Assembly: GCA_039930045.1 (NCBI GenBank)
Contig: JBDSQB010000003.1
Coordinates: forward strand, 124,001 to 188,000
DNA length: 64,000 nucleotides
Reading direction: 5' to 3'
Source of the DNA: Chthoniobacterales bacterium
GTDB taxonomy: Bacteria > Verrucomicrobiota > Verrucomicrobiia > Chthoniobacterales > DASVRZ01
Shown: piece by piece, positions 16,899 through 24,936 of the stretch
How the letters are laid out: each line of letters starts with the position of its first letter
Position numbering within the stretch: position 1 is the first letter of the stretch
The notes under the pieces: generated by a model
Told to the model about the DNA's origin: nothing
The model's database searches: none
Seen by the model: the letters and a program-made list of their open reading frames with translations, nothing else
Translations under genes and position numbers: made by a program

Positions 16899-18037
16899 CG
16901 TTTCTCGGAGGCACTTTGCGAAATTGCGGAAAGGACGCGCTCATTTTCCAAGCCATCGCGGAAAGTCGGCTGCACGCTTTCGCCAGCGACGACAGCGGAA
17001 ATGAAGTCCGCAAACGTATTCGTGAACGTGTGCTCGTAGCCAATGATGTGACCCGGCGGCCACCAGGCTCCGGCATAGGGATGCGTGCTCTCGGTGACGA
17101 GAATATCGCGGAATCCACGGGTTCCCTCGGGGTCGCGAGCGTTGTAATATTGCAGCCGGTTCATGTCTTCAAAGTTAAACGCGAGCGAGCCGCCGCTGCC
17201 GTTGACTTCCAATGTGATGTGATTTTTTCGGCCATAGGCAAAACGCGTCGCCTCCAGGTTTGCGATGGCTCCGTTTTTGAATTTTCCGATCCATGAGACG
17301 GCGTCATCGACAGTCACCTCGCCCATTTCCTGACCCGCAGTCGCCTGCAACCCGGCTCCAAAACCCGCCTCTAGCGGACGCTTTTTGATGAAGTTTTCCA
17401 TTAGGCCGCAGACCTCGGCGAGTTCGCCCACCAGATAACGCCCCAAGTCGATAATGTGGGCATCGATGTCTCCGTGCGCGCCGGAACCAGCGATCTGGGA
17501 TTGCAGCCGCCAAACCATGGGAAACTGCGGATCGGCGATCCAGTCCTGGGCATATCGCGCCCGGAAATGGTAAATGCGGTCGCCGATGGCACCTTCGCTG
17601 ATCATTTTCCGCGCCAGCGCAATGGCCGGGATGCGCCGGTAATTGTGGCAGACCATGTTAACGACCCCCGCTTTTTCCACAGCCTCGACCATGGCCTCGC
17701 ATTGGGCGAGATCCATCCCGAGCGGCTTCTCGCAAAGGACCGCTTTTCCCGCAGCCGCCGCCGCGATGGCGATCTCGGCGTGGGTATCATTAGGCGTCGT
17801 AATGTCCACGATGTCTATCTCCGGATCGGCGATGACTTCGCGCCAGTCCGTGCCGGCGTTTTCCCATCCGAGTTGCATTGCCGCCTCCTGTACGCGCCCG
17901 GCGGATCGGCCGCAAATCGTCTTCATCCGAATGCCGGCAGGCAGATCAAAAAAGCGCCCTGCCTGCCGCCACGCATTGGAGTGGGCCTTGCCCATGAAGT
18001 TGTAGCCGATGAGACCGACGGATAGATTCTTTTTCAT
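16883..18037 (-). CDS. Gfo/Idh/MocA-family oxidoreductase
   Basis: NAD(P)-dependent sugar or cyclitol dehydrogenase of 384 residues. The N-terminal Rossmann domain has VGLIGYNFMGKAHSNA, then the family hallmark LCEKPLGMD with its lysine, and a C-terminal alpha/beta substrate domain with the AHGDIDAHIIDLGRYL histidine block. The ATG at 18037 is used; a TTG lies two codons upstream. It overlaps sixA by 16 bp. Substrate cannot be assigned, though myo-inositol-like or glucoside substrates are common for this group. Confidence 0.88.
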   Translation of the reverse strand: MKKNLSVGLIGYNFMGKAHSNAWRQAGRFFDLPAGIRMKTICGRSAGRVQEAAMQLGWENAGTDWREVIADPEIDIVDITTPNDTHAEIAIAAAAAGKAVLCEKPLGMDLAQCEAMVEAVEKAGVVNMVCHNYRRIPAIALARKMISEGAIGDRIYHFRARYAQDWIADPQFPMVWRLQSQIAGSGAHGDIDAHIIDLGRYLVGELAEVCGLMENFIKKRPLEAGFGAGLQATAGQEMGEVTVDDAVSWIGKFKNGAIANLEATRFAYGRKNHITLEVNGSGGSLAFNFEDMNRLQYYNARDPEGTRGFRDILVTESTHPYAGAWWPPGHIIGYEHTFTNTFADFISAVVAGESVQPTFRDGLENERVLSAISQSASEKRWVSL

Positions 18038-18133
18038 GGTCAAGCGAGGTGGGGATGTGTCAGAAAGCAGTTTCCCTAAATGAAATGCCGCGTCTTGTAA
18101 ACAGCCCGCGCCCCGAATACTTTAGCCCGAACC

Positions 18134-18742
18134 ATGCGCTGCCCCTCTTGTCTCACCGTCCTCCAGGGAGCCGTGGAGGCTTGTCCAGACTGCGGGTTTA
18201 CCCTCGCAACACTCGATAAAAAATTTGGCACCGTCCCGAAAAACTTCCGCTCGCTGACCGATTACAGCGGGCTTTACACCGGGTCTGAGCAGAATCTGCT
18301 GGAGAAAAAACTCATCGAAGCCGAGCGCTTTTTTCCCGGCCTCTATCTCTCTGTGATGAGCATGGAAGTCCACCCTTCCTTCAAGCCGCGCGAGTATCTG
18401 TTCTGGCTGGTGAACCGCTGTCATTTCAGTCCGATGGAGACTCGCATGGAGCGAAACTTTTCCGTGGTCCTCTTCTTTGATTCCGCCTCGCGCACCGTTC
18501 TGCTCACCACCGGCTACGGACTGGAAAAAGCCCTGCCCGAGGACAAGTTGCAGGTCATTCTGAATGCCGCCCTGCCCGATTTTCACCACGAACATTTCTA
18601 TCGCGGCACGATCGGCATCCTGCAAGAAGTCAGACGGCATCTGAAAATCTATTGCTCCACGGGTTACCCTGCGGAAGCGCCGGAGTTGAAGACTGCCGTG
18701 CAGCTTGGCCATGAGGCGAAAACGCAGGAGGATTTGTTTTGA
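18134..18742 (+). CDS. zinc-ribbon TPM-domain protein
   Basis: Cytoplasmic-looking 202-residue protein with an N-terminal zinc ribbon (CPSC at 3-6 and CPDC at 17-20 pairs) followed by a TPM (TLP18.3/Psb32/MOLO-1) domain: the block ending FSVVLFFDSASRTVLLTTGYG and LEKALPEDKLQVIL read together is characteristic. TPM proteins are poorly understood; some act in membrane-protein quality control or have phosphatase activity. It overlaps the next TPM gene by the TTGA of its own stop, so the two are coupled. Confidence 0.75.
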   Translation: MRCPSCLTVLQGAVEACPDCGFTLATLDKKFGTVPKNFRSLTDYSGLYTGSEQNLLEKKLIEAERFFPGLYLSVMSMEVHPSFKPREYLFWLVNRCHFSPMETRMERNFSVVLFFDSASRTVLLTTGYGLEKALPEDKLQVILNAALPDFHHEHFYRGTIGILQEVRRHLKIYCSTGYPAEAPELKTAVQLGHEAKTQEDLF

Positions 18743-19425
18743 AACGTTGGCTCATTCTCCTTCTCGCCCTGCTTCCGCTGCTGGCCAGCGCGGAGACGAT
18801 CAGTCTCCCGAGCAAACCGAACAATCGTGTGTCCGACGAGGACGATATTTTCGATCCGAAGACGCGGACTTTTCTCTCCCAAAAATTGAAGGAGGAATAC
18901 GCCAGGAACAAGATTTCGACTTACATCGTGGCCTTGTCGCAGACGGAAAAAGGACAGGAAACCGCCACCGCCAACAAACTGCGCGACGCCTGGATCAAAG
19001 AGCCGATTGGCTTGCTGGTCCTCTTCAATCGCGGCTCCGATAAAATCGCCATCAGCCTCACCGATGGCGCCTACAAACGGGTTGCCGCCGGAGGCCGGCT
19101 GGAGCAACTCGCGAGCGAGATCGACGATTTCAACGAGGATGGTCCGTCTCGCGGAATGCCAAAGGTGATCGACCTCTTACTGGAGCGACTCCGCGTGGAC
19201 CGCAAGCCCATCGTCATCATTCAGGAGCGGGAGATGCCTCGCGCACTCATCTTCATTCCCATCGGACTCGTCCTCGTTTTCTGCGGCTGGGGCCTGTTCA
19301 AGCTCTATCGCTACATGGCGGTCCAGAATGTCTTCACGCCGGTTTACCAATTGAAGCCAGAGCCGGTCACCCCCGTGCTGGGCTCAACCACCGGCGGGGT
19401 AAATACCGCCGAGGGCAAGTTCTAA
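18739..19425 (+). CDS. membrane-anchored TPM-domain protein
   Basis: A 228-residue protein with an N-terminal signal peptide (WLILLLALLPLLASA), a TPM domain of about 130 residues (VSDEDDIFDPKTRTFLSQKL, then TEKGQETATANKLRDAW and DKIAISLTDGAYKRV), and one membrane helix near residue 175 (ALIFIPIGLVLVFCGWGLF). The TPM domain should face the periplasm. The TTG start at 18739 overlaps the previous stop codon. The tandem of a zinc-ribbon TPM protein and an exported TPM protein suggests partners on either side of the inner membrane; function is unknown. Confidence 0.72.
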   Translation: MKRWLILLLALLPLLASAETISLPSKPNNRVSDEDDIFDPKTRTFLSQKLKEEYARNKISTYIVALSQTEKGQETATANKLRDAWIKEPIGLLVLFNRGSDKIAISLTDGAYKRVAAGGRLEQLASEIDDFNEDGPSRGMPKVIDLLLERLRVDRKPIVIIQEREMPRALIFIPIGLVLVFCGWGLFKLYRYMAVQNVFTPVYQLKPEPVTPVLGSTTGGVNTAEGKF

Positions 19426-19437
19426 CTCCCCATCAAA

Positions 19438-20718
19438 CTATAATTGGCTCTCCACCGGAGTTGTCGCGAGTTGCAGAGGAGCCTCCGTGAGATGACCGGC
19501 GGCATTCACTCTCACCTCGCGGCTTTTCCTCAGGTCGCGCTGGAAGATTTGCTCCTGCGAACGGGCGAAGGCGCGGTCGATGATGTTCACATTGGCCTCG
19601 TCGTTGATGCGCAACGATCTCGGGTCCAAGTTCGTCGAGCCGATGGAGACAAACAGGCCGTCCACGACCAGGAGTTTGGTGTGATTCATGGTCGGCTCAT
19701 ACTCGTAAAGGCGGACTCCGGCACGCAACAAACGAGGGAAGCGTTTCCGCGAGGCACGGCGGACGTTTTTCTGGTCGTTGTGTTTGCCGGGCAAAATGAC
19801 CTGAACCTTCACGCCGCGCTGCGCGGCATCGCACAAAGCCTGCATGAGGACTTTGTCGGGAAGGAAATACGGGTTCTCGATGCACACGGTTTGCCGCGCA
19901 CTCGCAAGGCTAAGGTGATACATCAATTCCGAGGAATAGCGCGACCGAATCGGCGAACTGGAAAATGCCGTCGCCATCATCGGCCCTGCAGATTTCAGCT
20001 CTGGAAAATAGGCCGGACCCTGCACCAGTTCACGGGCGACTTTGAGCCAGTTGTCTAGGAACGCCGACTGCAATTGCGTTACGACCGGGCCTTGCAACCG
20101 GTAGTGCAGATCGTGCCAGTGCTCGGGCTTTTCCGCATTGCCCTGCCACTCGTCGCCAATGCCGACGCCACCGATGAAACCGACGCGCCCATCGACGATC
20201 AACAGCTTGCGATGCGTGCGATGATTTGCGCGAAACGGATCGATCCAGATCAGCGGATGATAGACTTGGACATCGACTCCGGCGGCCTTCATTTCGCGGC
20301 GATATCTGAGGGATTTGTTGCCGCCGACCGCGTCGATGATCACTCGCACCGGGACACCGGCACGGGCTCGCTCGATCAGCGCGTCGGTGAAAATACGGCC
20401 CGTTTCGTCGCCGTAATAAACGAAGGTCTCGAAGTTCACACTCCGCTTCGCGCTATGAATCGCGGCTAGCATGGCGGGGAAAATCTGGTTGCCATTTTCC
20501 AATGTCTCGATGCGATTTCCCGTCAGAAAACCGCCGCTGAGAGTCGCGCCGATATTTTCCTGAAACGACGGTTCGCCAACGTGTGCGACAGACGGGAGCG
20601 GAGCTTTCAGCGGGCCTTTCGACGAGCAGCCGCCCGCCAGCACCGCCATTAAAATGAAACTCCAATGAAGACAACGACGGCGGAAGGAACCGGGGGGTAG
20701 AATGTTCATGCTACCCAT
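19438..20718 (-). CDS. phospholipase D/cardiolipin synthase-type lipoprotein
   Basis: A 426-residue PLD-superfamily protein, most like cardiolipin synthases but with a lipoprotein signal (ILMAVLAGGCSS, lipobox LAGGC), so it is probably membrane-anchored on the periplasmic side. Both HKD motifs are present: HRKLLIVDGRVGFIGG and HTKLLVVDGLFVSIGS. The reaction would be transphosphatidylation or phosphodiester hydrolysis of phospholipids. Start codons at 20718 and 20709 are both possible. A 14-bp palindrome GTCGCGCGCGCGAC lies at 20722-20735 just upstream, of unknown meaning. Confidence 0.85.
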   Translation of the reverse strand: MGSMNILPPGSFRRRCLHWSFILMAVLAGGCSSKGPLKAPLPSVAHVGEPSFQENIGATLSGGFLTGNRIETLENGNQIFPAMLAAIHSAKRSVNFETFVYYGDETGRIFTDALIERARAGVPVRVIIDAVGGNKSLRYRREMKAAGVDVQVYHPLIWIDPFRANHRTHRKLLIVDGRVGFIGGVGIGDEWQGNAEKPEHWHDLHYRLQGPVVTQLQSAFLDNWLKVARELVQGPAYFPELKSAGPMMATAFSSSPIRSRYSSELMYHLSLASARQTVCIENPYFLPDKVLMQALCDAAQRGVKVQVILPGKHNDQKNVRRASRKRFPRLLRAGVRLYEYEPTMNHTKLLVVDGLFVSIGSTNLDPRSLRINDEANVNIIDRAFARSQEQIFQRDLRKSREVRVNAAGHLTEAPLQLATTPVESQL

Positions 20719-20783
20719 GAAGTCGCGCGCGCGACCTCAAAAGGATGCACGTTATTTCTCAGGAACTAGACGCAACTGTGCGC

Positions 20784-23573
20784 CTAACCAGTCGTCCGTA
20801 GGCCGGCCGCAATGGCGTTGATCGAGAGCATCACGTCGGGCAGCAATGCGTCGGACTCCGATGTGTCCCCGGAGGAACGCAGCTTGCGCCAGTCTCGAAG
20901 CAGCACGATTTGCTGCTCGTGCAGCATCTGCAAGGCGTGGGCGCGCACGGCCAGCGTCTTGAAAAAACGCGGGCGGCGTCCGGTCAGCTCTGAGCCGAGG
21001 ACTTTCTCGATCATCGTTTGCGTGAGGAGAAATTCATCCCGGATGATGCCAAAAACCTTGTCGCGCATCGCCGTGTCGGGGACCAGGGAGGCGTATTTTT
21101 CCATGAGCGGAAGATCGGCGCTGGCGAGATTCGTCTCGACATTCGTGAGAGTGAAACGAAGAAACGGCCAGTTTTTTTGCTCCTTCGACAGCCAGATAAA
21201 ATTCTCCTCGTCCTCCTTTTCGACAACTGCCAAAGCCGAGCCGACTCCGAACCAGCCGGGCAGATAATAACGCGACTGGTTCCAGGAAAAAACCCACGGA
21301 ATGGCGCGCAAGTCGCTCAGTTTGCGCTGGCCGGTGCGACGACTCGGGCGCGAACCAATGCTGCTGCGTTCCAGCGCGTCGATCGGCGTCGCCTGGCTGT
21401 AGAAATCCATGAATTCCGGCAGCTTGAGGAAGGCTTGATACGTGTCGCGGCTGATGTTGGAGAGGCGATTGACCACGCTTTTAAGCGGACGTTTTACCTC
21501 GCCGACTCGCGCCTGTCGGGCCGTGACCCCGGTAACGCCGGCGAGAAGCAACTCCAAATTGTAGGTCGCCGTGCCGAGGTTGGCGTATTTCTGGGCAATG
21601 GTTTCGCCCTGCTCAGTCAGGCGGATGTCGCCATTAAGTGTGTTTGTCGGCAGCGCATCGAGGAAGCGATGCGTGGGTCCCGCGCCCCGGCTGATCGTGC
21701 CACCGCGCCCGTGGAAAAACCGAATCCGGCAGCCCAGTTCCGTACCGATGGCGGTCATGGATTCCTGCGCCATTTGCAGCGCCCATTGACTGGCCAGAAT
21801 GCCGCCTTCCTTGTTGCTGTCGCTGTAGCCGACCATCACCTGCTGGACGGGCAGCGGATGACGCGACGGGCGCAAGGCATGTTGCCGGTGCAGGCTGCGG
21901 CGAGTTACATCGTGATCGAGAAATTCGCGGATGATCCCCGGGCTTTTTTCCAGATCTTCAGTGGTCTCGAAAAGCGGCACGACTGCGAGCAGACACGCCA
22001 AACCTTCGGGGGAATTTTCAACTAATCCGGCCTCGCGGCAGAAAAGATAAATCATCAGCAAATCGGAGACGCTGCGAGTCATGCTCACGATTAGCGCGCC
22101 CAGACCATCGGCTCCGAACCGTGAGCGATGATCGGCCAACACGCGATAGCAATCGAGCAGCGCGTCGGCCTCGGTACCAGCCTTCACACCGGGCAAAAGA
22201 AACGGGCGCGGACTCTTCAGTTCCTTGTTCAAAAACTCCAGCCGCTGGGCTTCATTCCACGCAATGAATTCGTGACCCGGCAGCCCGGCCTTCGACATCA
22301 TTTGCGAGAGCGCCGCCTCGTGAAACGCGCTGTTTTGGCGAATATCGAGAACCGCCGAATGGAAGCCAAAAACCTCCAGCGTCCGCATGATCGGACGCAC
22401 CTCGATCTTGGCCAGTCGAATCGCACCCACCTCTAGAAGCGAACCGTAAAGAATCCGCAGATCGGCCCGCAACTGCTGCGGAAACCGGTAGCGATTCTGG
22501 TCGTCGGCGCTCAGGCGGGCGTCATCAACGACCGAACGCTCCAGCGGGATTTTATTCTGCATCAGCCGCACAAATTGGCGCCACGGTTCATCGGGATAAT
22601 GGCGGAAAATCGGTTCTGCCACAGCCGGCCCGACTTCCTTGGCCAAAGCCTGGATCGCCTCCATGAGAAACCCTGGAGCCGGATAGACGTATTGAGAGAG
22701 CCCCAGCTCGTGCGCCGTGCGTTCGAGTTGGCTGTCGATCACCGTCAAGGCATTGCGCCGCAAGTCGAGCAATGTCTCGCGCGTAACCTCCGCCGTGACG
22801 AAGGGATGGCCATCGCGGTCGCCGCCGACCCATGTGCCAAATCGCAGCGCAGGCAACGTCCCCTCGCCTTCCAACAGAGCGGGATCGAACCCAAACTCAG
22901 CCCAGGAAAGTTCCAGATTCCGATCCAAGCGCGGAACGACTTTGGGAAAAACCTCGTGGAGGTAATGCATCACATTGCGCCGCTCATCGGCGACCTCCGG
23001 CTTCTGGCGCGGGATCTCGCCCGTCCGCCAGAGACGCTCGAGAGTCGCCTTGCAGTCCTCGCGGATTTTCTGGAGTTCGCGCGGCGTCCACATGCTGTTT
23101 TCGCGAGATAGCATGAGCTGATACAATTCGCGAAGCTGCTCCAGCACCGTGGAGCGTTTCGCCTCCGTCGGGTGCGCGGTCAGGACAGGTTCGACTTCCA
23201 CTTCTCTCAGGATTCCGGCGAGGTCCGCACCGCTGGTTCCCAACCGCTGCAAACGCTGGAGTTCCGCCGCCCACAAGCCAGGTTCGCTGGCTGCGCCGAG
23301 TTCCGATTCGCGCAACCGGCGAATCTGCGACGACGTGTTTTCCTCAACGATGTTCAGCAACTGAAAGGCGATGGAATAGACCTGCGCCATGCGCTTCGGA
23401 AACGGCTCGTGAATCTCCGAGTCCTCCAGCCAGGGAACGCATTTGGCGAGTTCGGTGTCGCCCAAACCGACGAGAACCTCGCGGAAGCATTCGACTAGAA
23501 ATCGAAGGTCGGTGCGGATTTTTTCAAACCCGATGGTGGTGAAATCGGACGGCTCTGCGTGGCTGTTTTCCAT
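20784..23573 (-). CDS. ppc: phosphoenolpyruvate carboxylase
   Basis: Anaplerotic enzyme that makes oxaloacetate from PEP and bicarbonate. The 929-residue length is normal for the bacterial enzyme. The catalytic histidine block VLTAHPTEAKRSTVL and the glycine-rich PEP-binding loop GRGGTISRGAGPTHRF are both intact, as are GDRDGHPFVT and the DIRQNS region. The C-terminus reads AAGLRTTG, close to the usual GMRNTG ending. A good promoter candidate lies upstream (23615-23643). Monocistronic by spacing. Confidence 0.97.
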   Translation of the reverse strand: MENSHAEPSDFTTIGFEKIRTDLRFLVECFREVLVGLGDTELAKCVPWLEDSEIHEPFPKRMAQVYSIAFQLLNIVEENTSSQIRRLRESELGAASEPGLWAAELQRLQRLGTSGADLAGILREVEVEPVLTAHPTEAKRSTVLEQLRELYQLMLSRENSMWTPRELQKIREDCKATLERLWRTGEIPRQKPEVADERRNVMHYLHEVFPKVVPRLDRNLELSWAEFGFDPALLEGEGTLPALRFGTWVGGDRDGHPFVTAEVTRETLLDLRRNALTVIDSQLERTAHELGLSQYVYPAPGFLMEAIQALAKEVGPAVAEPIFRHYPDEPWRQFVRLMQNKIPLERSVVDDARLSADDQNRYRFPQQLRADLRILYGSLLEVGAIRLAKIEVRPIMRTLEVFGFHSAVLDIRQNSAFHEAALSQMMSKAGLPGHEFIAWNEAQRLEFLNKELKSPRPFLLPGVKAGTEADALLDCYRVLADHRSRFGADGLGALIVSMTRSVSDLLMIYLFCREAGLVENSPEGLACLLAVVPLFETTEDLEKSPGIIREFLDHDVTRRSLHRQHALRPSRHPLPVQQVMVGYSDSNKEGGILASQWALQMAQESMTAIGTELGCRIRFFHGRGGTISRGAGPTHRFLDALPTNTLNGDIRLTEQGETIAQKYANLGTATYNLELLLAGVTGVTARQARVGEVKRPLKSVVNRLSNISRDTYQAFLKLPEFMDFYSQATPIDALERSSIGSRPSRRTGQRKLSDLRAIPWVFSWNQSRYYLPGWFGVGSALAVVEKEDEENFIWLSKEQKNWPFLRFTLTNVETNLASADLPLMEKYASLVPDTAMRDKVFGIIRDEFLLTQTMIEKVLGSELTGRRPRFFKTLAVRAHALQMLHEQQIVLLRDWRKLRSSGDTSESDALLPDVMLSINAIAAGLRTTG

Positions 23574-23614
23574 AAATATCCCTGTTGCGCGCGTTTTGGC
23601 TGAAACGCCCCCGT

Positions 23615-23643
23615 GATATGCCGATTGGGGCGCAAGGTGTCAA
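23615..23643 (-). promoter_or_regulatory. candidate ppc promoter
   Basis: Minus-strand TTGACA (23643-23638), 17-bp spacer, then CATATC (23620-23615). The -35 is consensus and the -10 is weak. It would give a leader of about 35 nt before the ppc ATG at 23573. Confidence 0.4.
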
Positions 23644-23698
23644 CGCTGCGCGGTGCGAATGTAGTTTTCGACCTTGCATCCACTGCCGGCCAACACCC

Positions 23699-24418
23699 TT
23701 ACGGGATCGGCGTGGGAGTCGGATCGGACTCGGGTGTCTCGCCGGGGTTCGGGGTAAACTTAAAGCCAAACAGACGCAGCACGCGACGCTGAGCCGGACC
23801 CGACTCCTTGCGGAGCGCATGGCTCAGATCGCTCTTCGCGTCGTCGATCAACTCATCCGCCATCGGGCGCAGGTCGGCCGCTGCTTTTTCCGCCTCGCGC
23901 ACGGCCGAATCCGCCGGCACCACCTCGCCCGACTCTTTTACAAAACTTGCCAGCACTGCCGCCACTTCCGCCGCCGTGGGGTTCGACATGGGGCCGAAAC
24001 CCGCCGCCACCGCCGCCGTCTCGCCATTGACGATTTTCGTAGCCGCATCGACCACATCCGACGCACTACGGACCGCAGGCACATCGCCGCTTTGGGGCAA
24101 TCCGTAATGCACCAGCACGGCCACATTCTGCTGCAGCCGCGTTGCGCGCCGTTTCAGCACAATGTAAAAATCGCGCACATAAGTCTCGAGGAGGGCTTGC
24201 GCCTTGTCTTTCTCGCTCACCTCCTGGGCGCGATCCGCCATTTTGTCGCTAAGAACATGGATCACTGGCGTATAAGTCGTCAGAAAAGTGACGATTTTAG
24301 CGCGGGTGGCCGCCGGAAGCAGAGACGCTTCTACGATGGCTTCCCCGGAGGTTTTCACGATTTTCTGCAGCGTGGAGTGGCGGTCTTCGTCGGAGTTGGC
24401 AGGTGCGTAAGTAGGCAT
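23699..24418 (-). CDS. conserved hypothetical protein with Pro/Thr tail
   Basis: Protein of 239 residues, from the ATG at 24418, rich in Ala, Val and Glu with a predicted helical fold. Recognisable blocks are YVRDFYIVLKRRATRL, VHYGLPQSGDVP, FGPMSNPTAAEVAAVL and the near-terminal GPAQRRVLRLFGFKF, which I recall from widespread uncharacterised proteins of Bacteroidota and Verrucomicrobiota. The C-terminus is a short Pro/Thr-rich tail (ESDPTPTPIP). No signal peptide or membrane helix. Function unknown. The upstream leader has short inverted repeats (24448-24460 and 24462-24480). Confidence 0.7.
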   Translation of the reverse strand: MPTYAPANSDEDRHSTLQKIVKTSGEAIVEASLLPAATRAKIVTFLTTYTPVIHVLSDKMADRAQEVSEKDKAQALLETYVRDFYIVLKRRATRLQQNVAVLVHYGLPQSGDVPAVRSASDVVDAATKIVNGETAAVAAGFGPMSNPTAAEVAAVLASFVKESGEVVPADSAVREAEKAAADLRPMADELIDDAKSDLSHALRKESGPAQRRVLRLFGFKFTPNPGETPESDPTPTPIP

Positions 24419-24588
24419 AGTTTTCAGTCTTCCAATAAACCACCCGGCCTGCATGGCAGGGCGTGTCGGCAAAAGACACGATTCCGCACCCGTCTCGCAA
24501 GCCAAAAATGGCAACAAAGTGTAACAAATCGTCTTTTTCGGGATATTTGGAATCCACGCCGCGATTTACCGCAGGATTTCCCCACGGT

Positions 24589-24756
24589 TTTCCTGAGCCC
24601 GAAAAGCCTTCGGAGAATCCTCCGCTCCCATTTCTGTCAGCGAAAATGCCTCCGGGGAAACGTCCGCACCCATTTTCACCCCCAGAAAACCGCCCGGAGA
24701 TCCGTCCGGCCCGATTTCTGCCCTCAGAAAAGCACCCGGAGAAGGGTCCGGGGCGA
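24589..24756. repeat. 42-bp tandem repeat, four units
   Basis: Four consecutive imperfect units starting at 24589, 24631, 24673 and 24715, each exactly 42 bp. A shared core is GAAAA, then a CCGG-like block, then TCCG and a trailing ATTTC. Because 42 is a multiple of three, frames stay open on the plus strand, which explains the apparent ORFs here. The period equals about four helical turns. Confidence 0.8.
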
Positions 24757-24852
24757 TGGACGACCCATTGGACGCCCCATTTGTAAGACGCCTGCTGTAT
24801 AAAAAGGTTGCCTGCCCACAGGCCGTTCCCTATAAAAGGCGCGGTTTTGCTG

Positions 24853-24877
24853 GCCGCTTCACGGGTAGGGAAGCGGC
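24853..24877 (+). promoter_or_regulatory. leader hairpin before the secreted repeat protein
   Basis: Perfect 8-bp stem GCCGCTTC / GAAGCGGC with a 9-nt loop, flanked by a weaker outer TGCT/AGCA pairing, about 60 nt before the ATG at 24937. It would sit in the 5' untranslated region of that gene if transcription starts near either upstream TATAAAA box. Confidence 0.4.
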
Positions 24878-24936
24878 GGACAAAGCAGATGTGCCTCTTA
24901 TTTGTTGTCCACCGCTGCCCGTTTTTTCTGAATTCT

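Larger units (their letters stand above)
24419..24936. other. 518-bp gap with tandem repeat and leader structures
   Basis: Gap between two divergent genes. It holds small inverted repeats at 24448-24480, four 42-bp tandem repeat units, two TATAAAA-AGG boxes near 24800 and 24830 that could be -10-like, and a hairpin at 24853-24877. A 107-codon frame runs plus-strand across 24463-24786 and reads the repeats as a proline-rich 14-residue unit, but lacks a ribosome binding site; I do not call it a gene. Confidence 0.6.

Noticed and set aside
23585-24802. 405-codon plus-strand open frame ending in a 14-residue repeat
   Set aside because: Mostly antisense to a hypothetical gene; the repeat comes from the 42-bp tandem units, which keep every plus-strand frame open.
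24841-24936. Cyclic-di-GMP or other known riboswitch
   Set aside because: The hairpin is clear but the conserved core sequences of known classes are not seen.
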